Position numbers and translations under genes: made by a program. 64,000 nucleotides of DNA from an uncultured Pseudomonadota bacterium. GTDB lineage: Bacteria > Myxococcota_A > UBA796 > SXON01. Shown here one piece after another: positions 33,752 through 42,563 of this stretch. The stretch spans positions 124,001 to 188,000 of the forward strand of contig CAISIK010000027.1 in the NCBI GenBank assembly GCA_903885375.1. Direction: 5' to 3'. Each line of letters starts with the position of its first letter. The first letter of the stretch is position 1. Under the pieces are notes generated by a model. It worked only from the letters and a program-made list of their open reading frames with translations. It was not told where the DNA came from and searched no databases.

Positions 33752-35316
33752 GTGCCGGCGTCGAGCCCGCCGGTCGGGCGCTCCAGCAGGTTCCACTTCG
33801 AGGTGGAGAAGCCGTGCGGGTCGGTGTCGCCGGTGAGGAAGCTGCACAGGCCGTAGCCCTCCACCGCGTTCATGCGGCGGTTCCGGTACACGCCCATCGC
33901 GTGCGATCCCGAGGAGGTGGCCAGGATCACGCCGCCCGCCTGCGCCTGCTGGTCGGGGTCGAGCGACGGGTCCACGCAGCCCATCGACGGGATGCCCGCG
34001 GTCTTGTCGCGGAGCGCGGCCGTGGCTGCATCGTAGGTGTAGAAGGTGTCGAAGCGACCCGTGAGATAGCCGGTGGCCAGCTCGATGTTCAGGCTGCCCT
34101 GGGCCTCCGGCAGGACGATGCGGGTGGTCCAGGCGAGGATGTGGGGGTTGCCCCGGTAGTCGAGCCTGATCTCCTTCTCGAAGGTGCCGTTCCACGCCAC
34201 CGGGTTGCGCGTGGTGTCCTGGCTGCCGGTGTGGAACGCCTCGGGGTGCCACTGGAGCGGGCGGGTTGTCGTGTGCACGGTGCCAGCGCCGGTCTCCACG
34301 CCGAGCAGCGGCGAGCCGTGGCGCCATCCGGCGGGGTCGGCGGGGGAGGCGTGGGCATCGCCCGCCTCGGTGGGGTTGTCGTCCTCCCCGGCGTTGTTGG
34401 CTTGGAACGCGATCTGGAGCTGTCGGCCGAAGTCGTAGGCGCTGAGGAACTCCAGGCCACCCCACTCCAACGACCACACCGCCCCGCCGGCCACGAGGTT
34501 CACGCCGAGGCGGACCTCGCTCCCCGACACGGTGGTGAGCACCTCGTCGTCGAGGCCGAAACGCGGATACACCCACGCGAGCGCCCCCTCCGCGGCGAAC
34601 CCGGCCGGCGGGTCGGAGGAGAACCCGGCGTCGTGGTCGAAGGGGTCGGTGGAGAGGTAGCGGGTGAGCGCGTCGGTGCCGGGCTGCTCGCTGGACCAGC
34701 CCCTCGCGAGCTCGGCCTCGAAGGCATAGTCGGGGGCGCCCTCCCCCGGATCCGTGCTCATCATGTGGTCGTCGCCATCCGTACCGGGCGCGGACCGGTA
34801 AAGGCGGTAGAGCGGGCTGTCCCCGCGGGATCCGTCGTCCGCGGCGTAGAAGAGCTGGCCGTGGAACTCGCCGCCCGAGGGGGCCTCGGCGGGGTCCTCC
34901 ACGAGCAGGCCGTCGGTGGTGGCGTCGAGCGTCCAGCGACCCACCACCTGGAGCGCGGTGTTGCCGGTGGGCCCGGCGGCGCAGGCCACACCGCCGCAGA
35001 GGCCGCCGCAGAAGTCCCAACCGCAGGTACGGTCGTCGCAGAGCGCGGGGGAGCCCGGGTAGAGGGAGTCGTCGGAGTCGTCGCAGTCGTCGGCCGCGAG
35101 GAAGCCGTCACCATCGCGGTCGTCGGGGTGGGTGCCGGTGTCGGTGTCGGCGTCGCCCTCCGCGGCGGTGTCCTCGGGCTGCGGGGCCGGGCCCGGTTCG
35201 CTGACGCGCCCCTCGAACGAAGGGGAGCAGCCCGCGGCATGGACGGCGAACAGCACGAGCGCGCCGAACGGGAGGAGCTGGAGTGGGGCGGGGCGCACGG
35301 GAACGAACCATACCAT
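33667..35316 (-). CDS. Lipoprotein with MopE-like metal-binding motif
   Basis: Predicted 549 aa. ATG 35316 gives a signal peptide ending LVLFAVHAAGC, so the protein is lipidated. An acidic linker (EDTAAEGDADTDTGTHPDD) is followed by one MopE-type repeat: DRDGDGFLAADDCDDSDDSL, then YPGSPALCDD, typical of the putative metal-binding motif of Myxococcota surface proteins and likely to bind calcium. The remaining 430 residues are a beta-rich domain (LFYAADDGSRGDSPLYRLYR, FEKEIRLDYRGNPHILAWTT, TLADCTAAMDELF) that I cannot assign. Probably exposed on the outer membrane. Confidence 0.75.
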   Translation of the reverse strand: MVWFVPVRPAPLQLLPFGALVLFAVHAAGCSPSFEGRVSEPGPAPQPEDTAAEGDADTDTGTHPDDRDGDGFLAADDCDDSDDSLYPGSPALCDDRTCGWDFCGGLCGGVACAAGPTGNTALQVVGRWTLDATTDGLLVEDPAEAPSGGEFHGQLFYAADDGSRGDSPLYRLYRSAPGTDGDDHMMSTDPGEGAPDYAFEAELARGWSSEQPGTDALTRYLSTDPFDHDAGFSSDPPAGFAAEGALAWVYPRFGLDDEVLTTVSGSEVRLGVNLVAGGAVWSLEWGGLEFLSAYDFGRQLQIAFQANNAGEDDNPTEAGDAHASPADPAGWRHGSPLLGVETGAGTVHTTTRPLQWHPEAFHTGSQDTTRNPVAWNGTFEKEIRLDYRGNPHILAWTTRIVLPEAQGSLNIELATGYLTGRFDTFYTYDAATAALRDKTAGIPSMGCVDPSLDPDQQAQAGGVILATSSGSHAMGVYRNRRMNAVEGYGLCSFLTGDTDPHGFSTSKWNLLERPTGGLDAGTYDWPFFLVVGTLADCTAAMDELFAAGE

Positions 35317-35376
35317 CGCCGGACGACCGGGCCCGCGCGACCGTTGCGGCCGCCACCATCGCGATATCGGAGCGCG

Positions 35377-35928
35377 ATGGCTTCGCCCTCCCTGCGTCTC
35401 CGTGCGCTCCGTCCCACCGATCGGCGGGAGTGGATCGCGGGCATGGAGCGCAGCGCCGCGCTCCACGGGCCATGGGCGCCGCGGCCACCGGCCGGCGTCG
35501 ACCTCGCTGCCCGCTTCGCCTCCCAGCTCGCTTCCCACGAGAGCGGGAGCTGCTGGAAGGGCGTGGCGCTCAACGAGGCGGGCCGCATCGTCGCCTGGGC
35601 GAACCTCAACGAGATCGTGCGCGGCGCCACCTTCGGCGCCACCGCCGGGTGGGCCGTTCACGTGGACCATGCCAGCACCGGCGTGATGACCGAAGCCGTC
35701 CGCCAGCTGCTGCACCGGGCCTTCCACCACCACGGGCTGGGCCTGCATCGGGTGGCCGCGGGGATCATGCCCGAGAACGCCGCGAGCCTGCGCGTGGCCG
35801 AGAAGGCCGGCTTCCGGCGGGAGGGGTTTGCGCCGGGGTTGGTACGCATCGACGGTGCGTGGCGCGACCATGTGCTGCTCGGCGTGCTGGAGCACGAGGT
35901 GGCGCTTCCGGATGCTTTACCGGACTGA
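35377..35928 (+). CDS. GNAT-family N-acetyltransferase (RimJ/RimL-like)
   Basis: Predicted 183 aa; ATG 35377 starts a chain of normal length for the family. It begins SLRLRALRPTDRREWIAGME, has the central strand GWAVHVDHASTGVMTEAVRQ and the acetyl-CoA-site segment GLGLHRVAAGIMPENAASLR followed by VAEKAGFRREGF, as in RimJ/RimL-type enzymes that acetylate protein N-termini or small amines. The substrate is unknown. Sixty bases separate it from the divergent lipoprotein gene. Confidence 0.92.
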   Translation: MASPSLRLRALRPTDRREWIAGMERSAALHGPWAPRPPAGVDLAARFASQLASHESGSCWKGVALNEAGRIVAWANLNEIVRGATFGATAGWAVHVDHASTGVMTEAVRQLLHRAFHHHGLGLHRVAAGIMPENAASLRVAEKAGFRREGFAPGLVRIDGAWRDHVLLGVLEHEVALPDALPD

Positions 35929-36009
35929 ACGCTGCCGCGGAGGCCGGGAGGCGGCCGGGCAGGACGCTTCGACCGGGGGCGCGGGGTCGGCCGTGGCGCG
36001 GTGGGCCGA

Positions 36010-37185
36010 TCAGACCTCGAGCAGCATCCGCTCGGGGTTCTCCACGCACTCCTTGATGCGCACGAGGAAGCCCACGGCCTCGCGGCCATCGAGCAGGCGG
36101 TGGTCGTAGGACACCGCCACGTACATCATCGGGCGGATGACGATAGCGTCGTTCACCACCACGGCGCGCTTCTGGATGGCGTGCATGCCAAGGATGGCGA
36201 CCTGGGGCGGGTTCAGGATGGGCGTGCTCATCAGCGAGCCGAAGATGCCGCCGTTGCTGATCGTGAAGGAGCCGCCGCTCAGGTCGTCGGCGCCGAGCTG
36301 GTTGTTGCGGGCCCGCTCGCCGAAGGCGGCGATGGCCTTCTCCGTTTCGGCGAAGCCGAGGCGATCGGCATCGCGGAGCACCGGAACCACGAGCCCGCGG
36401 GCTCCGCTCACCGCGACGCCGATGTGGTAGTAGTGCTTGTAGACGATGTCCGTACCGCGAATCTCGGCGTTGGCCGAGGGGAAGGCCTTGAGCGCATCGA
36501 TCGCGGCCTTCACGAAGAAGGACATGAAGCCGAGCTTGATGCCGTGCTTCTTCAGGAAGCGCTCCTGGTGGGCTTCGCGGAGCGCCAGCACGGCGCTCAT
36601 GTCGATCTCGTTGAAGGTGGTGAGAATGGCCGCGGTGCTCTGCGCCTGCACCAGCCGCTCCGCGATCTTGCGGCGGATGGAGGACATCGGCACGACCTCC
36701 TCGGCCTGGGCAGCCGCGGCAGGGACCACCGCCGGCTGCGCCGCCGGCGCCACGGGCGCGGAGCGGAGTGCGGCGGCACGCTCCACGTCGCCCCGGGTGA
36801 CCCGCCCGCCGGCCCCGCTGGCCGTGACATCGCCCGCCACCATGCCCGCCTCGGCCATGGCCGAGCGCACGGCCGGGCCGAGCTTGGGGGCGCCCTCGAC
36901 GCCGTTCTTGTGGGCCGGCGCTCCCGCCGGGGCGGCCTCGGCCGCCGCGCCGGGCTCGATGCGCGCGAGCGTGGCGCCGATGGCCACCTCGTCGCCTTCC
37001 TTCACGAGGTGCGCGATGAGCGTGCCCGCCACCGGGGAGGGCACCTCGACGGTGGCCTTGTCGCTGTCGAGCGAGACCACGGGCTCGTCGACCTGCACGT
37101 AGCTCCCGGGGGCCTTCAACCACTTCGCCACCACGGCGCTCTGCACGGACTCGCCCAGAGAGGGGACTGCCAACTCGACCGACAT
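36010..37185 (-). CDS. sucB: Dihydrolipoyllysine succinyltransferase (2-oxoglutarate dehydrogenase E2)
   Basis: Predicted 391 aa. It is the E2 core of the 2-oxoglutarate dehydrogenase complex, moving the succinyl group to CoA. The lipoyl domain (1-78) carries Lys43 in LDSDKATVEVPSPVAG; an Ala/Pro linker leads to the E1/E3-binding domain (GPAVRSAMAEAGMVAGDVTA, then GGRVTRGDVERA); and the catalytic domain has MSSIRRKIAERLVQAQSTAA, TISNGGIFGSLMSTPILNPP and the active-site YDHRLLDGREA (His and Asp). The N-terminus MSVELAVPSLGESV favours the succinyl over the acetyl enzyme. sucA and lpd are not in the window. Confidence 0.95.
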   Translation of the reverse strand: MSVELAVPSLGESVQSAVVAKWLKAPGSYVQVDEPVVSLDSDKATVEVPSPVAGTLIAHLVKEGDEVAIGATLARIEPGAAAEAAPAGAPAHKNGVEGAPKLGPAVRSAMAEAGMVAGDVTASGAGGRVTRGDVERAAALRSAPVAPAAQPAVVPAAAAQAEEVVPMSSIRRKIAERLVQAQSTAAILTTFNEIDMSAVLALREAHQERFLKKHGIKLGFMSFFVKAAIDALKAFPSANAEIRGTDIVYKHYYHIGVAVSGARGLVVPVLRDADRLGFAETEKAIAAFGERARNNQLGADDLSGGSFTISNGGIFGSLMSTPILNPPQVAILGMHAIQKRAVVVNDAIVIRPMMYVAVSYDHRLLDGREAVGFLVRIKECVENPERMLLEV

Positions 37186-37238
37186 TCAGCGCTCCAACGG
37201 CCGATGCTGCTAACCTGCCCCGGCCGGAGTCGTCGGCG

Positions 37239-37814
37239 CTACACGCCGCCCGCGCGCACCACCGCGAGGCTGCCGATGTCGCGGAGGGTCAGGCGCCAGC
37301 GATCCAGTGGGCGCCCCCACGCCGGGGAGATCACCGGCCAGGGCAGCGGCTCGGCAAAGCCGACGATCCGCGCGAGGCGCAGGGCGCGGGCGAGGTGGAA
37401 GGGCTCCGTGACCACCAGCACCCGCTCGGCATCGGGGATGAGCCCGCGCGCGAACAGGAGGTTCCCATGGGTGTTGCGGCTCTTCTCTTCGAGGAGGATC
37501 GCGGAGTCGGGCACCCCGGCCGCGAGCAGCAGGCGACGGGTGACGACCGCCTCGCCCGGCGGTTGCTGGTGGTGGGCGCCGGTCGCCACGATGGTGCTGG
37601 CGCGGCCCTCGTGGAAGAGCTCGGCGGCCGCTGCGGCGCGCGCGCGCAGCGAGCCGGAGGGCTCGCCGTCGGGGAGCACCAGCGCGCCGAGGACGATGAT
37701 CGCATCGACGTCACCGACCTCCCCGGGGAGCCGGGTGCCCGCCAACACCTCGCGGGCCGCGCCGGTGAGCTCCCCCATCGCTCGCAGCGGCAGCCCGGGG
37801 TCCCAGCGCCTCAC
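37239..37814 (-). CDS. DUF218 (YdcF-like) protein
   Basis: Predicted 191 aa. GTG 37814 overlaps the preceding stop (GTGA); ATG 37778 is an alternative. DUF218 motifs are clear: DAIIVLGALVLPDGEPSGSL, TIVATGAHHQQ, AILLEEKSRNTHGNLLFARG and VLVVTEPFHLARALRLARIV. Proteins of this family include E. coli SanA and YdcF, and roles in envelope assembly or nucleotide binding have been proposed. No membrane helix is visible here, unlike many relatives. Confidence 0.88.
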   Translation of the reverse strand: MRRWDPGLPLRAMGELTGAAREVLAGTRLPGEVGDVDAIIVLGALVLPDGEPSGSLRARAAAAAELFHEGRASTIVATGAHHQQPPGEAVVTRRLLLAAGVPDSAILLEEKSRNTHGNLLFARGLIPDAERVLVVTEPFHLARALRLARIVGFAEPLPWPVISPAWGRPLDRWRLTLRDIGSLAVVRAGGV

Positions 37815-38398
37815 GCGTTCGGCCGCCGGAGGTACCACGCCGCCCCGGCCAGTCCACCCGCGAGGAGCAGCACCGGCACGGCGGTCTGGGCGAGGCCGGA
37901 GCCGCTGAGGTCGAGCTTCCAGCCGGCCTGCTCGGCGGGCGCCTCGGTGGAGGCGAGCACCTGGCTGGTGGGCACCGGCCGGTCGAGGAGCGCGATCTGC
38001 GCGCGGTCGCCGGGCTTGAGCCTTCCGTCGGTGTAGTTCTCCACCGGCTTGTACCAGGCGAACTGGTTGAACACGGCTTCGTGCTCGGGCACCGGGCTCT
38101 TGCGACCTCGCCGCGCCCGCACTCCATCGGACAGGAAGCGGAGGTCGGCGGGCGCGAGCATTCCGGCCTGCGCCGGGTCGAAGGGCGTGTCGGCGCGCTC
38201 GAGCATCCACAGGGCGAGCGCGCGGCTCAGGCGCACATCGCCGGGGTTTTCGTAGAGCGAACGCACGAGGCGGCTGCCGCCCCCCTCCGACGCGGTGAGG
38301 CAGTCGTAGGCCTCGCGCTTTCCGCCGTCGCGCACGCCCTTCACGGCGCTGTCGAGGTCGCAGTCGGCGAGCGCGAGGCCCGCGAGGAGGAGGATCAT
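37811..38398 (-). CDS. Small exported protein with C-terminal membrane anchor
   Basis: Predicted 195 aa. ATG 38398 overlaps the glpK stop (ATGA) and opens a signal peptide (MILLLAGLALA). The mature part has three Cys and a helical segment (SRLVRSLYENPGDVRLSRAL), and the C-terminus is a helix AVPVLLLAGGLAGAAWYLRR with a short basic tail, so the protein is likely held in the inner membrane with its bulk outside the cytoplasm. No family is recognised. It is coupled by overlap to glpK before and the DUF218 gene after. Confidence 0.7.
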   Translation of the reverse strand: MILLLAGLALADCDLDSAVKGVRDGGKREAYDCLTASEGGGSRLVRSLYENPGDVRLSRALALWMLERADTPFDPAQAGMLAPADLRFLSDGVRARRGRKSPVPEHEAVFNQFAWYKPVENYTDGRLKPGDRAQIALLDRPVPTSQVLASTEAPAEQAGWKLDLSGSGLAQTAVPVLLLAGGLAGAAWYLRRPNA

Positions 38399-39861
38399 GC
38401 GCGCGCCACGGCGCGGGCCCAGTCGGCGCGCTGCTCGCCGCGCTCGGCGTCCGACATCGCCGGCAGGAAGCGCCGGTCCTCGGCCCACGCGGCAGTGACC
38501 GCAGTGGGCGAGCTCCAGAACCCGACGCCGAGGCCGGCCAGGTAGGCCGCGCCCATCGCGGTGGTCTCGAGGTTCGTGGGACGAACGCAGGTGACGCCGA
38601 GCACATCGGCCTGGAACTGCATCATCAGGTCGTTGCGGGCGGCGCCGCCATCCACCCGCAGCTCGCGGAGCGGGCTTCCGGCGTCGGCCACCATGGCATC
38701 GAGGAGATCGGTGATCTGCAGGGCGATGCCATCGAGCACGGCGCGAGCGAGGTGGGCGCGCGTGCTTCCGCGGGAGAGCCCCACGATGACGCCCCGCGCT
38801 TCTGGACGCCAATGCGGCGCGCCGAGGCCCGCGAGCGCGGGCACGAAGCGCACGCCCCCGCTGTCGGGCACGCTCGCGGCGAGCGCCTCCACCTCGGCGC
38901 TGGTCTGGATGATGCCGAGGCCATCGCGAAGCCATTGCACCGCCGCCCCCGCGATGAAGGCGCTCCCCTCGAGCGCGTACGTGGTCTGGCCGCCGAGGCG
39001 CCACCCCACGGTGGTGAGCATGCCGGTGTGGCTGGGAACGGCGGTGCCGCCGGTGTTCAGGAGCAGGAACGCGCCCGTGCCGTACGTGCACTTCGCCATG
39101 CCCGGCGTGAAGCACGCCTGCCCGAACAGCGCCGACTGCTGATCCCCCGCGATGCCGGCCACCGGGATGCCGTCGGGCAGGAAACCGACGCCGCGGGTGG
39201 TGCCGATCACCGCGTCGTTGTCGATGAGGCGCGGCAGGCACGCGGCGGGCACACCGAAGCGGGCGCACAGCTCCTCGTCCCAGGCGAGGCGGTGGATGTC
39301 GAACAGGAGCGTGCGAGAGGCGTTGCTCGCGTCAGTCACATGCTCGCCGGTGAGGCGGTGGGCCACGAAGCTGTCGATCGTGCCGTAGCAGAGCTCGCCG
39401 GAGGCGGCGCCCTCCGCCACGCCCGGCCGGTTCTGGAGCATCCACTCCGCCTTCGTTCCCGAGAAGTAGGGGTCGAGCACGAGGCCGGTGCGCGCGCGGA
39501 AGTGCTCCTGGAGCCCCTCGGCCCGCAACGCCTCGCAGCGGTCGGCCGTGCGCCGATCCTGCCACACGAGCGCCCGCCCCGCCGGCACGCCGGTCTTGCG
39601 GTTCCAGAAGAGGCTAGTCTCGCGCTGGTTGGTGATGCCGATCGCCGCGATGCGGCCCGGATCGATCCCGAGCAGCACGGTGCTGACGGCCTCGCCGATG
39701 CTCCGCCAGATCTCGTCGGCGTCGTGCTCCACGAGGCCCGGGGAGGGGAAGTAGTTGGGGAACTCCACGTTGTGGCTGGCGAGCACGCGGCTGTCGGCCG
39801 TGATGAGCATGGCCGTGGAGCCGGTGGTTCCCTGGTCGATGGCGAGGATGAGGTCGGGCAT
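38395..39861 (-). CDS. glpK: Glycerol kinase
   Basis: Predicted 488 aa. It phosphorylates glycerol to glycerol-3-phosphate with ATP. FGGY-kinase signatures are present: LILAIDQGTTGSTAMLI, IGITNQRETSLFWNRKTGVP, TYGTGAFLLLNTGG, GLGAPHWRPEARGVIVGLSR and RELRVDGGAARNDLMMQFQA. ATG 39861 aligns with the usual N-terminus; ATG 39900 overlaps the upstream stop (ATGA) and would add 13 residues, so a coupled longer form is possible. No glycerol facilitator or glycerol-3-phosphate dehydrogenase gene is adjacent. Confidence 0.97.
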   Translation of the reverse strand: MPDLILAIDQGTTGSTAMLITADSRVLASHNVEFPNYFPSPGLVEHDADEIWRSIGEAVSTVLLGIDPGRIAAIGITNQRETSLFWNRKTGVPAGRALVWQDRRTADRCEALRAEGLQEHFRARTGLVLDPYFSGTKAEWMLQNRPGVAEGAASGELCYGTIDSFVAHRLTGEHVTDASNASRTLLFDIHRLAWDEELCARFGVPAACLPRLIDNDAVIGTTRGVGFLPDGIPVAGIAGDQQSALFGQACFTPGMAKCTYGTGAFLLLNTGGTAVPSHTGMLTTVGWRLGGQTTYALEGSAFIAGAAVQWLRDGLGIIQTSAEVEALAASVPDSGGVRFVPALAGLGAPHWRPEARGVIVGLSRGSTRAHLARAVLDGIALQITDLLDAMVADAGSPLRELRVDGGAARNDLMMQFQADVLGVTCVRPTNLETTAMGAAYLAGLGVGFWSSPTAVTAAWAEDRRFLPAMSDAERGEQRADWARAVARA

Positions 39862-39896
39862 GTGCGCGGCACGTATCGCGACCCCGCGGCCCGTGG

Positions 39897-42521
39897 TCAT
39901 TCGCCCGCGAGCAGCTCGTCCCGCCAGTCGGAGAACAGCGTTTCGATGTCGGTGCGATCGGGCGCGAGGCGCAGCGCTTCCTTGAGCGCCATGAGCGCGC
40001 GGGGGAGCTGGTCGCGCTCGCGGTAGGCGAACCCGAGCTCCACCAGCTCGTCGGGGCCGCTGGTGGCGAAGACGGGCACGGCCTGCGCCCCGCGCAGCTC
40101 GAGGAAGTTGGTCGTGCTCGTTTCGCGATGGAGGTTTCGGGGCGCCGAGAACTCCACGAGCATGTTGTCGTCGGTGTTGAGCGGCACGGGCACGGCGGGG
40201 CCGAGCTGCACGTCGTCGGGCCGGAGGTCATCCACGATGCGCTCGCGGTGGGTCTCGGCGAAGGCCAGCATCTGCTCGCGGCTGAAGAGCCAGGTGCTCA
40301 GGATGCTCCATTCGTCGTGCAGGTCCACCCGGTCGAAGTCGGCGGTGAGCGCGGGCGTCTTCACGCGGAGCGCTTCGGCCGCGGCGCGGTCGAGCTTCAG
40401 CGGCCGGTCGCTGCCGATCATCACGAGGTCGGCATCCTCTATGGTGGCGAAGGTGTGGGCGTAGGGGAAGGCGGTGGCGAAGGTGCGCATCACCGCCTTC
40501 AGATCGCGCCCGTCCATCCCGTACATCTGCACCCACTGGGCCCACACGCCGCCGGAGGCGAGGCGGGTCTTGCCCATCTCGAAGAACTCGAGGGTGAAGA
40601 GGTTGCTCACGCCGGTGAGCCAGGGGTTGCTCGGCTCGCACACGATGACGTCGTAGGTGCCGGGTGGGGTGAGGAGGAGTTGGTTGCGGCCGTCGTTGGC
40701 GATGAGGTGCACGCGCGGGTCGTAGAGCGCGTCGTGGTTCACGTGGCGGAAGAATTCGGTGGCCTCGCGGATGCTCGGCTCGATCTCCACTACGTCGATG
40801 CGTTCGAGCTCGGGGTGCAGCGTGGCGGCGCCGAGGGTGATGCCGCTCGCGAGCCCGATCACCACGGCGCTGCGCGCTTCGTTGCCGGTGAACAGGAAGG
40901 GCAGGTGGCTCACGAGGAGCTGGGTGGGCATGTCGGTGGTGCTGCTGGCGTCGATCTTGCCGTTGTTCGCCAACCAGACGTTCCCGGTCTCGTGGTTGCG
41001 CGCGACCGTGACCACGCTCGTGAGCCCTTCCGAGTAGTAGAGGAGCTCGTAGCGGTCGATCATCTGGCGCCGGATGTCGGCCTCGGTGGCGTCGGGGTCG
41101 AGGTTGTCCACGTACTTGTAGATGCCCGTCGTCATCATCATCGGGTCCCACGTGGGGGTGACCGTGCTGGTGAGGAGCATCGTCGCCGCGACGAGGGCGA
41201 GCGGGCGCCAGCGGCGCGAAGGCTGCACAGCGCCCAGCGCCGCTATGCCCGCCGCCACGCCGTTCACGACCATGCAGACGATGACCGTGCCCCGAACGTG
41301 CAGCCAAGGCAGGAGCACAAAACCGGCGAGGAACGCGCCCAGAAGGGAGCCCAGCGTGTTGGCGGCGTAGACCCGACCCACGGCCGCCGAGAGGTCCGCT
41401 CCCCGCGCGGCGCGCACGAGCAGGGGGAAGGTGGCGCCCATGAAGAAGGCGGGCGGCGCCATGAGCGCGGCGGCGAGCAGGCACTTCGCCGGCCAGAGGA
41501 GCTGCCCGGTAATGGCGGTGGCGTGGTGCGGGTCGAGCGCCTTCGCGATGGGGGGAAGGCTGTAGTACAGGTGCACGAAGGTGAGCGGCAGGCGCCCCCA
41601 GGTCCACATCACGAGCCAGGTGAGCAGCGCCACGGCGAGCTGGGCGCCCACCACGCCGAGGAAGACCCGCCCGCGGGCGGCGAGACGGTCGGCCACCGGG
41701 CCGCCCGCCTCTCCGCCGGCGGCGATGCCCACGAGGAAGGCAAGCAACATCACGGAGAAGGCGTAGGTGCTGGCGCCGAGGATGAGCGCGAGCAGGCGGA
41801 ACCACGCCACCTCGAGGCCCAGCGCGGCGAAGCCGGCGAGGCCGGCCACCCACAGCCAGCGGGCGTCGAGCGCGGGCGCGGCGGAAGCGGTAGCGACGGG
41901 CGCGACGGGCCGGCGCGCGAGCCCCGCCTGGTCGAGCCCGAAGGCGAGCGCGCCGAGCGCGAGGTTCACGCCGGCGGCAAGCTCGGTGGTGGCCTGCACC
42001 CCGAGCCCCGGCAGCAGGTAGAACCCGGCCAGCCAGGTGCCGACCACGGCGCCCGCGGTGTTCACCGCGTAGAGGCGCCCCGTGGACCGCCCGCCTTCGT
42101 CATTGCCCGCGAGCGTGATGAGCAGCGGCAGCGTGGCGCCCATGGCCGCGGTGGGCAGGAGGAGCACCAGGCCCAGCACGAGGAACTGGAAGGCCCCGAA
42201 GGCCACCACGCCGGGGTCCACGGCGCGGAAGAACCAGAGGTAGACCGGCTCGACCCCGTGCAGGACGAAGGGGAAGGCGAGCGCGAAGACCCCGATGAGC
42301 GCCTCGAGGATGGCGTAGGCCCGCAGGGGCCGCAACACACGCGGCGCGAGGCGGGACCCCAGCGCGCCACCGAGCGCGAGCCCGGTCATGAAGGCCGCGA
42401 GCACCGTGGCGATGGCGAACTGGCTCGTGCCGAAGATGCGGTGGAGCTCACGACTCCAGATCGACTCGTACACCAGCCCGGCGGCGCCCGAAACGAAGAA
42501 CAACGGCACGAGGAGGCGCAT
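39897..42521 (-). CDS. Membrane-fused spermidine-synthase-like protein
   Basis: Predicted 874 aa. About residues 1-430 form two related sets of transmembrane helices (PLFFVSGAAGLVYESIWSRE, then LWVAGLAGFAALGLEVAWFR), the MFS-like module often fused to such enzymes. The soluble part has a Rossmann methyltransferase-like spermidine synthase fold: ARSAVVIGLASGITLGAATL, HPELERIDVVEIEPSI and TYDVIVCEPSNPWLTGVSNL. The C-terminal about 60 residues look like one to two TPR units (QLPRALMALKEALRLAPDR). Many homologues lack proven aminopropyltransferase activity, so polyamine synthesis is uncertain. It is first in a coupled run with glpK. Confidence 0.88.
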   Translation of the reverse strand: MRLLVPLFFVSGAAGLVYESIWSRELHRIFGTSQFAIATVLAAFMTGLALGGALGSRLAPRVLRPLRAYAILEALIGVFALAFPFVLHGVEPVYLWFFRAVDPGVVAFGAFQFLVLGLVLLLPTAAMGATLPLLITLAGNDEGGRSTGRLYAVNTAGAVVGTWLAGFYLLPGLGVQATTELAAGVNLALGALAFGLDQAGLARRPVAPVATASAAPALDARWLWVAGLAGFAALGLEVAWFRLLALILGASTYAFSVMLLAFLVGIAAGGEAGGPVADRLAARGRVFLGVVGAQLAVALLTWLVMWTWGRLPLTFVHLYYSLPPIAKALDPHHATAITGQLLWPAKCLLAAALMAPPAFFMGATFPLLVRAARGADLSAAVGRVYAANTLGSLLGAFLAGFVLLPWLHVRGTVIVCMVVNGVAAGIAALGAVQPSRRWRPLALVAATMLLTSTVTPTWDPMMMTTGIYKYVDNLDPDATEADIRRQMIDRYELLYYSEGLTSVVTVARNHETGNVWLANNGKIDASSTTDMPTQLLVSHLPFLFTGNEARSAVVIGLASGITLGAATLHPELERIDVVEIEPSIREATEFFRHVNHDALYDPRVHLIANDGRNQLLLTPPGTYDVIVCEPSNPWLTGVSNLFTLEFFEMGKTRLASGGVWAQWVQMYGMDGRDLKAVMRTFATAFPYAHTFATIEDADLVMIGSDRPLKLDRAAAEALRVKTPALTADFDRVDLHDEWSILSTWLFSREQMLAFAETHRERIVDDLRPDDVQLGPAVPVPLNTDDNMLVEFSAPRNLHRETSTTNFLELRGAQAVPVFATSGPDELVELGFAYRERDQLPRALMALKEALRLAPDRTDIETLFSDWRDELLAGE

Positions 42522-42563
42522 GGTGGCGCGGCATATTCCGGCCGCCGCGCCGGTGAGGTGCGC

